Source: Reyranella sp. (lineage in GTDB: Bacteria; Pseudomonadota; Alphaproteobacteria; Reyranellales; Reyranellaceae). From it: a stretch of 38,417 bases of DNA. A model generated the notes under the pieces. It was not told where the DNA came from. It ran no database searches and saw nothing but the letters and a program-made list of their open reading frames with translations. How positions within the stretch are numbered: position 1 is the stretch's first letter; the number at the start of each line of letters is the position of its first letter. Where the stretch lies: positions 1 to 38,417 of the forward strand of contig NZ_JAUSBN010000033.1 in the NCBI RefSeq assembly GCF_030651995.1. Reading direction: 5' to 3'. Of this stretch, positions 1-6,102 are shown piece by piece. Made by a program: the position numbers and the translations under genes.

Positions 1-60
1 TCTTCGCAGTGAGCTGCACGCTCGGCAGCGTTGAGCTTCCTCCCGCCCAACAAAACACTC

Positions 61-187
61 CGTCGTCCTGAGCGGAGACTCCCGAAGGGCGGCGCAGTCG
101 AAGGCCCTCTTTTCTGGCGAACGGCGCGTTGAAACAAAAAAAGAGGTCCTTCGACTACGCGCCTTCGGCGCTCCGCTCAGGACGACG
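61..187. repeat. Palindromic intergenic element, CCTGAGCGGAG type
   Basis: A long imperfect inverted repeat. The left arm begins CGTCGTCCTGAGCGGAG and continues through GTCGAAGG and CCTCTTTT. The right arm (about 133-187) is its reverse complement and ends CTCCGCTCAGGACGACG. It lies just past the 3' end of the minus-strand dioxygenase gene. The same core, CCTGAGC followed by GAAGGaCCTC, recurs in the palindrome at 18746-18834. It could act as a bidirectional terminator or be a REP-like element. Bases 1-60 hold no gene I can support. Confidence 0.75.
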
Positions 188-194
188 GGGATAA

Positions 195-941
195 CTACGA
201 CAGCGGCTTCTTCTTGAACGTCACTACCAGCACGTCGCGATAGGCGGGCTGGGCCGGGTTCTCCGGCTGCACCGGCGTCACGCCGTGATAGCAGCGGGAA
301 TCGTCGACGAGCGCGGCATCGAGCGGATCGGTGAGGGTGAAGCTGCCCAGCGCGCGCTTGTCCAGATCGTGCACCGTCGTGGTGCCGCTGGCGATGTTGC
401 GGCGGTTGATCAGCAGCACGAGCACGTAGTCGACGCCGTCCCGATGCATACCCTCGGGTGTCGGCTTGCCGGCCTCTCCGGTCCTGGCCTCGATGCGGAA
501 CTGGTGGACCTCGACGTGCCACTTCTTCGCATCGGGTGCGAGGCGTCCGAACAGGGCGCGGCAGTATTCGAGGATGGTGCGCATCGAAGCGCCGTTGCCG
601 ATCTCGTCGGTTACGGGCTTGAACCAGCGCTCGATGCCGCCGTTCAGGGTGTTGTAGTCGAGCCCCTGATAGTGCGGCTGGTGAGGGCTGCGCACGATGG
701 CGCCCTGACGCTCCGCCGCATAGACGCCGAAGCGTCTCCGCCGGTAGCGGCCGCCATCGCCCATGTAGGTATCGACTTCGAGATCGTTCCAGCTCTCGGC
801 GAAGGCCGTCCAGTCGGCAAGCGACCCGAAACGGCCGAGGGCCGTTCGCATGTCGGAGGCTTCGACGAAGGCATAACCCGCGCGTTCGACGGCGGCGCGG
901 ATGCCCGAGGCGTTCTGCAGGCCGGTACCGATTTCACTCAT
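195..941 (-). CDS. 2-oxoglutarate/Fe(II)-dependent dioxygenase, amino-acid-hydroxylase-like (2OG-Fe_Oxy_2)
   Basis: A 248-residue cytosolic protein of the family that includes bacterial free-L-isoleucine/leucine hydroxylases such as IDO. Visible support is the iron-binding facial triad His166-x-Asp168 (within EGMHRDGVDY) and His219 (within CYHGV), with Arg235 placed to bind the 2-oxoglutarate carboxylate. These enzymes couple 2OG decarboxylation to hydroxylation of an aliphatic amino acid side chain. The true substrate cannot be read from sequence. The length fits the family. The start MSEIGTG was chosen because it is the first ATG of the frame and no better internal start is seen. The gene stands alone, with a palindromic element at its 3' end and a plus-strand hydrolase starting 128 nt upstream. 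Family assignment is fairly sure; the substrate is unknown. Confidence 0.8.
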   Translation of the reverse strand: MSEIGTGLQNASGIRAAVERAGYAFVEASDMRTALGRFGSLADWTAFAESWNDLEVDTYMGDGGRYRRRRFGVYAAERQGAIVRSPHQPHYQGLDYNTLNGGIERWFKPVTDEIGNGASMRTILEYCRALFGRLAPDAKKWHVEVHQFRIEARTGEAGKPTPEGMHRDGVDYVLVLLINRRNIASGTTTVHDLDKRALGSFTLTDPLDAALVDDSRCYHGVTPVQPENPAQPAYRDVLVVTFKKKPLS

Positions 942-1068
942 ATTGGTTACCTTAGCATTACGGTGCCATCATTCCTCATCTGAAGCGCATGAACGTTTCT
1001 AGGGATTGGCGCAGCGCTTGCAGACACCGGCCCGCGCGGGGTAGGGGCGCCGACAGGGAGATCGACCG

Positions 1069-1953
1069 ATGCCGTATGCGACGACCGACGATGGCGTGAA
1101 GCTCTATTTCGAGGAGACGGGAGCCGGGGCGCCCATCGTCTTCGTGCACGAATTCGCCGCGGACCATCGCTCGTGGGAAATGCAGATGCGCCACTTCGGC
1201 CAGCGCAATCGCTGCATCACCTACGGCGCGCGCGGCTATCCGCCGTCCGACGTGCCGGAGAAGCCCGAGAGCTACAGCCAGAACCGCGCCACCGACGACA
1301 TCCTGGCGGTGATGGATCATCTCGGCATCGACAAAGCCCATGTGGTCGGCCTCTCGATGGGCGGTTTCGCCAGCCTGCATTTCGGCTTCCGCCATCCCAC
1401 GCGGGCGCGCTCGCTGGTCGTGGCCGGCGTCGGCTATGGCGCGGAGAAGCACGAGACGGCGAAGTTCAAGGCCGAGGTCGGCATCGTGGCCAGGTCGCTG
1501 CAGGAAGAGGGCATGGCGGCCTTCGCCGAGAAGTACGCCTACGGTCCGACGCGCGTTCAGTTCGAGAACAAGGATCCGCGCGGCTTCGCCGAATTCAAGA
1601 AGGCGCTGGCCGAGCATTCGGCGCTGGGCTCGGCCAACACCCAGCTCGGCTGCCAGGGTGAGCGGCCGTCACTCTATGACCTGGTGGACAAGATGCGCGC
1701 GATGACCGTGCCCACCCTCGTTCTGACCGGTGACGAAGACTGGCCCTGCCTCGCGCCCTCGATGCTGATGAAGCGCGAGATTCCGACGGCGGCGCTGGCG
1801 GTGATGCCGAACTGCGGCCACACGATCAACCTCGAGGATCCCGACCAGTTCAACCGCATCGTCGGCGACTTCATCGTCCAGGTCGAAGCCGGCCGCTGGC
1901 CCAAGCGCGACCCGCGCGCGGTCTCGGGCTCGATCACGGGGATGAAGTCTTAA
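1069..1953 (+). CDS. Alpha/beta-fold hydrolase
   Basis: A 294-residue alpha/beta hydrolase. The nucleophile elbow GLSMGG places Ser96. The likely acid lies in TGDED near the start of the C-terminal third, and the catalytic His is in NCGHTINLE near the C-terminus. The usual HG oxyanion loop after strand 3 reads His27-Glu28 (FVHEFAADHRSW), a common variant. No signal peptide is seen, so it is cytosolic. A GGGAGAT Shine-Dalgarno lies a few bases before ATG 1069. It resembles 3-oxoadipate enol-lactonase or non-haem peroxidase-type hydrolases, but no specific ester or lactone substrate can be assigned. It is a single gene, convergent with the SDR pair across a palindromic gap. Confidence 0.85.
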   Translation: MPYATTDDGVKLYFEETGAGAPIVFVHEFAADHRSWEMQMRHFGQRNRCITYGARGYPPSDVPEKPESYSQNRATDDILAVMDHLGIDKAHVVGLSMGGFASLHFGFRHPTRARSLVVAGVGYGAEKHETAKFKAEVGIVARSLQEEGMAAFAEKYAYGPTRVQFENKDPRGFAEFKKALAEHSALGSANTQLGCQGERPSLYDLVDKMRAMTVPTLVLTGDEDWPCLAPSMLMKREIPTAALAVMPNCGHTINLEDPDQFNRIVGDFIVQVEAGRWPKRDPRAVSGSITGMKS

Positions 1954-1960
1954 GGGTAAA

Positions 1961-2087
1961 TCCGTCGTCTCGACCGGAGCGCGTAGCGCGCAGCGGAGAG
2001 ACCTTCTCTCTACGAATTGCCGGCTTTTGGTGGAGAGTAGGTCTCTCCGCTACGCCTCGCTGCGCTCGGCTTCGGTCGAGACGACGG
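1961..2087. repeat. Palindromic intergenic element, GTCGTCTCGACCG type
   Basis: Imperfect inverted repeat with arms of about 50 bp. The left arm runs TCCGTCGTCTCGACCG then GCGTAGC and GCAGCGGAGAGACCT. The right arm is the reverse complement (AGGTCTCTCCGCTACGC, then CGGTCGAGACGACGGA). The loop is about 20 nt around 2012-2030. It fills the 142-nt gap between two convergent genes and could fold into a very stable hairpin in both transcripts. Its sequence differs from the elements at 61-187 and 18746-18834, so it is a second repeat class. Confidence 0.75.
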
Positions 2088-2095
2088 AGTCTCGT

Positions 2096-2854
2096 CTACG
2101 CTGTTAAACCACCATCGCACACGAACTCCGAGCCGGTCGAAAACGTCGACTCGTCCGACAGCAGGAACAGGATCATGTGCGCCACCTCGTCGGCCTGGCC
2201 GAGTCGGCCGAGCGGATGGAGTTCCTCCAGCGCCTGGCGACCCGTCATGTTGCCGACGTTGATATCGAGCCTCGGCGCGATCATCGGCGTGTCGATATAG
2301 CCCGGGTGCACGGAGTTGCAGCGGATGTTGTACTTCTGCTGGGCACAGTGCAGCGCCACGTTCTTGGTGAGGGTGCGCACCGCGCCCTTGGAGGCGCAGT
2401 AGGCCATGGCGTAGGACGCGCCGCGCAGGCCCAGCACCGAGGAGATGTTGACGATCGAGCCACCGCCCGACGCCTTCATCGCCGGGATGGCATGCTTGCA
2501 GCCGAGGAACGTGCCCAGCGAGTTGATGTCGTTGACCCGGCGGTATTCTGCCAGGGTGCAGTCCTCGATCGAGTTGCGCACGCCGACGCCGGCCGCGTTC
2601 AGCAGCCCATGCAGCGCGCCGAACTTCTCGACGGTGGCCGCGACGGTGGCCTGCCAGCTCTCTTCCTGAACCACGTCGAGCGGCACGAAATGCGCGGCGT
2701 CGCCCAGCTCGGCCGCCAGCGCATGGCCCCTGGCCTTGTCCCGGTCGGCCAGGACGGCCTTGCCGCCCTCGCGCACGACCATGCGGGCGGTCGCGGCACC
2801 GATACCGGACGCACCGCCACTTATCAGGACGACCTTGTTCTCAAGACGGGGCAA
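2096..2854 (-). CDS. Short-chain dehydrogenase/reductase (SDR), downstream copy
   Basis: A 252-residue classical SDR with an NAD(P)-binding Rossmann fold. The cofactor motif GGASGIG is at residues 13-19. The catalytic residues are Ser139 (NISS), Tyr152 and Lys156 (YCASK), followed by the usual NSVHPGYIDTP loop. Asp37 at the end of beta2 (VLADRDK) suggests a preference for NAD. The ATG at 2854 lies inside the end of the upstream SDR gene (14-nt overlap), so the two are co-transcribed and probably translationally coupled. The two proteins share unusual strings (EESWQA, LGCK-AI, YC-EQKY/YC-QQKY and IRCNSVHPG), indicating tandem duplication. They may be 3-alpha/7-alpha-hydroxysteroid or cyclohexanol-type dehydrogenases, but the substrate is not assignable. 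Confidence 0.88.
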   Translation of the reverse strand: MPRLENKVVLISGGASGIGAATARMVVREGGKAVLADRDKARGHALAAELGDAAHFVPLDVVQEESWQATVAATVEKFGALHGLLNAAGVGVRNSIEDCTLAEYRRVNDINSLGTFLGCKHAIPAMKASGGGSIVNISSVLGLRGASYAMAYCASKGAVRTLTKNVALHCAQQKYNIRCNSVHPGYIDTPMIAPRLDINVGNMTGRQALEELHPLGRLGQADEVAHMILFLLSDESTFSTGSEFVCDGGLTA

Positions 2855-3635
2855 GGAGCGACCTCCTCATAAGGCCGGCGGTGACCCCGCCGTCGGAGGT
2901 GAACTCCGCGCCGGTGACGAAGGACGATCGGTCGGAGGCCAGCCACAGGACGAGCTCGCCCAGGTCCCGCGGCTCGGCCATGCGGCCGATCGGATGGCGG
3001 GAGCCGAGGAAGGCCTTGCCCTGTTCGTGGCCGACGGCCTGCCACAGCGGATTGAAGATCGGCGTGTCGACGCCGCCCGGATGAACGGAATTGCAGCGGA
3101 TGCCGTATTTCTGTTCGGCGCAGTAGAGCGCCACGCTCTTGCTGAGCAGCCGCACCGCACCTTTGCTGGCGGTATAGGCGGTGGGACCGGCGCCGCCGAC
3201 CAGGCCGGCGATCGAGGAGATGTTGACGATCGATCCCGATGATCCGGTCTTGCCCGCGCCGAGATGCTTCATGCCCTGGATGGCGTACTTGCAGCCGAGG
3301 AACACGCCCTCGGAATTGATCGCCTGGACGTTCTGCCAGTTCTCGACGGTCGTGGTCTCGGGATTCCCGGGACCGCCGGAGATGCCGGCATTGTTGACCA
3401 TGATGTCGAGCCGGGCTTCGCGCTGGAGGATGTCGGCCAGCAGCGCCTGCCAGGACTCCTCCGATACGACGTCATGCATTACGAAGCGGCCGACCTGAGT
3501 CTCTTTAGAGCCCTCAGCCAGGTCGGCCACGATTACGGCGGCACCCGCTGCGGCGAGCAGGGCGGCCGAGGCGGCGCCGATGCCCGAACCGCCGCCGGTG
3601 ACGACCGCCACTCTCCCGGAAAGTTCATCGCTCAT
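2841..3635 (-). CDS. Short-chain dehydrogenase/reductase (SDR), upstream copy
   Basis: A 264-residue classical SDR. The glycine motif GGGSGIG is at residues 14-20, NNAG at 81-84, Ser141 and Tyr154-x3-Lys158 (YTASK). Asp38 (IVADLAEG) suggests an NAD cofactor. The open frame extends upstream to 4100, but that part is low-complexity, Arg-rich and antisense to two lipoprotein genes, so the start is set at MSDELSGRVAVV (3635). It is the first gene of a two-gene operon with its paralogue downstream. Expression probably begins in the 60-nt divergent gap shared with the small lipoprotein gene. Confidence 0.88.
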   Translation of the reverse strand: MSDELSGRVAVVTGGGSGIGAASAALLAAAGAAVIVADLAEGSKETQVGRFVMHDVVSEESWQALLADILQREARLDIMVNNAGISGGPGNPETTTVENWQNVQAINSEGVFLGCKYAIQGMKHLGAGKTGSSGSIVNISSIAGLVGGAGPTAYTASKGAVRLLSKSVALYCAEQKYGIRCNSVHPGGVDTPIFNPLWQAVGHEQGKAFLGSRHPIGRMAEPRDLGELVLWLASDRSSFVTGAEFTSDGGVTAGLMRRSLLAPS

Positions 3636-3653
3636 AGCGAGGGGAGCATAGCG

Positions 3654-3675
3654 GCTAAACGCGTGCTGCGTTAGC
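3654..3675. promoter_or_regulatory. Short dyad in the divergent SDR/lipoprotein gap
   Basis: GCTAAACGC and GCGTTAGC form an imperfect dyad (one bulged A) centred about 20 nt from the SDR start and 30 nt from the lipoprotein start. The position suits an operator serving both divergent promoters. No regulator gene lies nearby and no clear -35/-10 pair was found, so this is tentative. Confidence 0.25.
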
Positions 3676-3695
3676 GTATCCTCGTGGAGGATTGC

Positions 3696-4013
3696 ATGGA
3701 GAAGTGGACGAGAATTCTCGGATGTGTGGTCGTGCCGGTCGTTCTGGCCGCCTGCACACAGACTGCGGGGGGACCCCCGCCGGGCATGACGGCGGCGCAG
3801 GGCGCGGCCTATTGTACGAAGCTGACGACGGTCTACAGCGAATATGTCGCCGGCCTTGCCACGTCGATGGGCGGCGTTGGCAGGGGCGGCGGCCAGTCCG
3901 ACATCGACGCCCGTGTCGCGATCGCCCAGTGCCAGGACGGCAACACGGCCGCGGGCATTCCGGTGCTGCAGAGGGAGCTGCGCAACAACAAGGTCGAGGT
4001 GCCGGCCCCGTGA
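3696..4013 (+). CDS. Small Cys-rich lipoprotein, paralogue 1 (unknown function)
   Basis: A 105-residue protein of unknown function. The N-terminus has a hydrophobic segment ending in a lipobox LAAC with Cys20 as the predicted lipidated residue, so it should be anchored in the cell envelope. It is followed by CTQTAGGPPPGMTAAQ and two further conserved cysteines (AYCTKL and IAQC), which could form a disulfide. Start 3696 is preferred over the GTG at 3684 because GGAGG at 3686-3690 sits 5 nt before this ATG and overlaps the GTG codon region. The next gene, 14 nt downstream, is a clear paralogue sharing the same block order. Together they look like a recent tandem duplication. Confidence 0.72.
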   Translation: MEKWTRILGCVVVPVVLAACTQTAGGPPPGMTAAQGAAYCTKLTTVYSEYVAGLATSMGGVGRGGGQSDIDARVAIAQCQDGNTAAGIPVLQRELRNNKVEVPAP

Positions 4014-4027
4014 GAACTCCTTTGCAC

Positions 4028-4333
4028 ATGACCCGGTTTGCCGGACTGATCCTCTTGCCGCTGGTCGCGGCGGCCTGCACCCAGACGGCGGCCGGTCCAC
4101 CGCCCGGCATGACGGCCGCCCAGGCCGCCGCCTACTGCACCAAACTCAGCTGGGCCTATGGCGAGTATGTCGCGAGCGGCATGGGCGACAGCGCCGGCGA
4201 CGATGACAACACCGACGCCGACATCAATGCGCGCGTGGCGATCGCCCAATGCCACGAGGGCCAGACAGGCGCCGCCATTCCGGTGCTGCAGCAGGAACTC
4301 CGCCGCAACAAGGTGCCGGTGCCTCCGGTCTGA
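4028..4333 (+). CDS. Small Cys-rich lipoprotein, paralogue 2 (unknown function)
   Basis: A 101-residue protein, unrecognised. The signal segment ends in AAAC with Cys17 as the lipidation site, followed by CTQTAAGPPPGMTAAQ, AYCTKL, an acidic insert (GDDDNTDAD), then INARVAIAQC and a C-terminal PVLQQELRRNKV block. Blocks and cysteines align with the upstream gene, while the middle differs by the acidic stretch. The start is set at ATG 4028 because the longer open frame upstream is antisense-like and reads through the previous gene. It shares an operon with paralogue 1. The minus-strand terminator at 4357-4385 is a near-perfect palindrome and may also end this transcript. Confidence 0.72.
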   Translation: MTRFAGLILLPLVAAACTQTAAGPPPGMTAAQAAAYCTKLSWAYGEYVASGMGDSAGDDDNTDADINARVAIAQCHEGQTGAAIPVLQQELRRNKVPVPPV

Positions 4334-4356
4334 CGCCCGGTCTGGTCCGACCATAG

Positions 4357-4385
4357 AAAAACCCGGACGGTCGCCCGTCCGGGTT
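4357..4385 (-). terminator. Rho-independent terminator of the solute-binding-protein gene
   Basis: Read on the minus strand: an 11-bp perfect stem AACCCGGACGG / CCGTCCGGGTT with a 4-nt loop, followed by a T run (TTTTTC). It lies 25 nt past the stop of the solute-binding-protein gene. The stem is symmetrical, so it may also help stop the convergent lipoprotein transcript, although the plus side has only TTGATC after the stem. Confidence 0.85.
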
Positions 4386-4409
4386 GATCTTCACATGCTG
4401 CACTGCCGA

Positions 4410-5606
4410 CTAGAAGACCAGGTCGCCCTTTACCAGGACCCAGCGTCCGTTCTTGATCTCCTGGATCTGGGTGATCGTCGTCGCCAGGTGGTTGGTCTTG
4501 GAGAACTTGGTCGGGGGCGATCCGAAGATGTCCTGGTAAATGCCGCCCGACTCCATGGCGTCGAGCAGCTTCTGCCCCGTCAGCTCCTTGCCCGCGACCT
4601 GGGCATAGTGGGCAAAGGTCATCACCGCATTGTAGCCGATGACCGCCTGGCTGTTCGGTTCCGTACCAAACTTCTTGAAGTAGGCCTCGCACCATTCCTT
4701 GACCGCGCCCGTCGACGTGTCGCGGTAGGGAATGACGAAGCCCGCGGCAGCGTACAGACCCTCGACCAGTTCTTTCCCGAGGGCCGGGATTTCGAGCACG
4801 TTGACCGGCGTGGCGCCGAGCCAGACCGGGGCGAAGCCGATCTTCTTGGCCTCGGCCATCAGGCCGATCGTCTCGCGAATGACCGTGCCCATCACCACGA
4901 GGTCGCAGCCGTCGGACTTCATCTTGGCGGCCTGAGCGCTGAAGTCTGAAGCGCCGCGCTTGTAGGTCGTGACCGACGCGGCCTTCATGTTCATCGCAGC
5001 GAGCTGCTGGGTGAAACCGTCGAATACGTTCTTACCGTACTCGTCGTCCTGGTACATGATGCAGGCGGCCTTGGGCTTCTTCCATTCGACCATGTACTTC
5101 ACGGCCGCCCGGGTGCTCTCGACGTAGGGCAGCAGGTTGTTGAACTTGAGCCTTTCCTGCGGCTTCTTCGGGTCGAACTTGAAGGTGAACTCGGCCGCCG
5201 TCAGCGGAAAGAGCTGTGGCACGCCGGCATCGAACAGGATGTCCTGTGACGCCAGCACCGTGGGTGAGCCCATGGGCCCGACCATGGCGAACACCTTGTC
5301 CTTTTCGACCATCTTCTGACTGGCCAGAACCGCCTTCTTCGGGTCGTAGGCGCTGTCCTCGGCGACCAGTCGGATCTTGCGGCCGTGGATGCCGCCCTTG
5401 CCGTTGATATCGTCAACCGCGAGCTGCATGCCGTTGAGTACCGGCACCCCCCAGACCTTGATCGGACCGGAGAGATCCTGATGCGTGCCGATCACGATCT
5501 CGGTCGGCGTGATGCCCTGGTTCGTGACCTTGGTTTGCGCGAGAGCCGGCATCACCGCCAGCGTCGTCGTGCAGGCAAGCGTTACCGCGAATGCCTTGAG
5601 ATGCAT
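4410..5606 (-). CDS. Periplasmic solute-binding protein, branched-chain amino acid/carboxylate (HAAT) ABC family
   Basis: A 398-residue type I periplasmic binding protein (Peripla_BP_6). Residues 1-23 are a Sec signal peptide ending MPALA before Gln24. The family start PTEIVIGTHQDLSGP and the hinge-domain blocks (VGPMGSPTVLA, YQDDEYGKN, AVIGYNAVMTFAHY) follow. It should capture a small amino acid, aromatic or fatty carboxylate for the LivHMGF permease encoded upstream. The long open frame continues to 6008, but the extra residues belong to a decayed copy and noncoding DNA. ATG 5606 is chosen because it precedes the signal peptide and has GGAGG 9 nt upstream. A terminator at 5757-5780 separates it from the transporter operon, so it needs its own promoter, allowing higher expression than the permease. 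Confidence 0.9.
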   Translation of the reverse strand: MHLKAFAVTLACTTTLAVMPALAQTKVTNQGITPTEIVIGTHQDLSGPIKVWGVPVLNGMQLAVDDINGKGGIHGRKIRLVAEDSAYDPKKAVLASQKMVEKDKVFAMVGPMGSPTVLASQDILFDAGVPQLFPLTAAEFTFKFDPKKPQERLKFNNLLPYVESTRAAVKYMVEWKKPKAACIMYQDDEYGKNVFDGFTQQLAAMNMKAASVTTYKRGASDFSAQAAKMKSDGCDLVVMGTVIRETIGLMAEAKKIGFAPVWLGATPVNVLEIPALGKELVEGLYAAAGFVIPYRDTSTGAVKEWCEAYFKKFGTEPNSQAVIGYNAVMTFAHYAQVAGKELTGQKLLDAMESGGIYQDIFGSPPTKFSKTNHLATTITQIQEIKNGRWVLVKGDLVF

Positions 5607-5756
5607 TGTCCGTTTCCTCCACTGCTGCGCTCTTCTGACTTTGCGGCGGGTGGCGCACACGACCCGATCCGTCGTCGCTTGCTGCGACTTGGCGGCAAGT
5701 AGAGCAGTTTCGCAGCGGTTATGCACGGCGAAATGGAGTTTTCCGGAGCACAAAGG

Positions 5757-5780
5757 AAAAGACCCGGGCGGACCCGGGCC
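5757..5780 (-). terminator. Rho-independent terminator closing the liv/acyl-CoA synthetase operon
   Basis: On the minus strand, GGCCCGGG-TCCG-CCCGGGTC forms an 8-bp stem (one G-T pair) with a TCCG tetraloop, followed directly by TTTTCC. It sits about 26 nt beyond the last homology of the binding-protein relic and about 150 nt before the intact binding-protein gene. It therefore splits the region into two transcription units. Confidence 0.8.
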
Positions 5781-5805
5781 TTGGTCGTCGAAGGGGGGGG
5801 CCGCA

Positions 5806-6095
5806 GTTCTGGAGGTCACGCTTCGGCACCACCCTGCGGTCATTCGCGACGTGCCGAAGCAGGTAGACGGTGGCCAAGCGCTCGCTGGCGAGAACGTCAC
5901 CGGCGGCGAGTTGTAGATGTCCCGGAACACGTCGCCGGATTCCACGGGCGCGAGGAAATTGTCGCGGCTAAGGTCCTTGCCCGCCGCGTTGACCTCGTCG
6001 ACGGCCATTGTAATGCCGTTGATGAGGGGAACACCCTAGGAATTTGTCGGGCCCGCCAGATCCTGGTGCGTGCCCAGGATGATCTCGGGGGGCAT
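5806..6095 (-). pseudogene. Relic of a second liv-type solute-binding protein gene
   Basis: Translated on the minus strand from ATG 6095, this reads MPPEIILGTHQDLAGP, which parallels PTEIVIGTHQDLSGP of the intact neighbour. It then hits a TAG (6036-6038) and resumes as GVPLINGITMAVDEVNAAG. The frame then jumps to the C-terminal part of the family: AGKDL...ESGDVFRDIYNSPPVTFS matches AGKEL...ESGGIYQDIFGSPPTKFS. After a frameshift near 5880-5887 the last block RLATV...DRRVVPKRDLQN matches HLATT...NGRWVLVKGDLVF. The signal peptide and about 300 central residues are missing. The junction falls where both ends of the family have an Ala-Gly-Lys-like string, as expected for an internal deletion. It lies directly after the acyl-CoA synthetase stop, the usual position for the operon's binding-protein gene. 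Confidence 0.8.
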
Positions 6096-6102
6096 GTCCT
6101 GC

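Noticed and set aside
61..187. Reading the repeated palindromes as CRISPR or attachment sites
   Set aside because: They are inverted rather than spaced direct repeats, and no integrase, cas gene or tRNA lies nearby.
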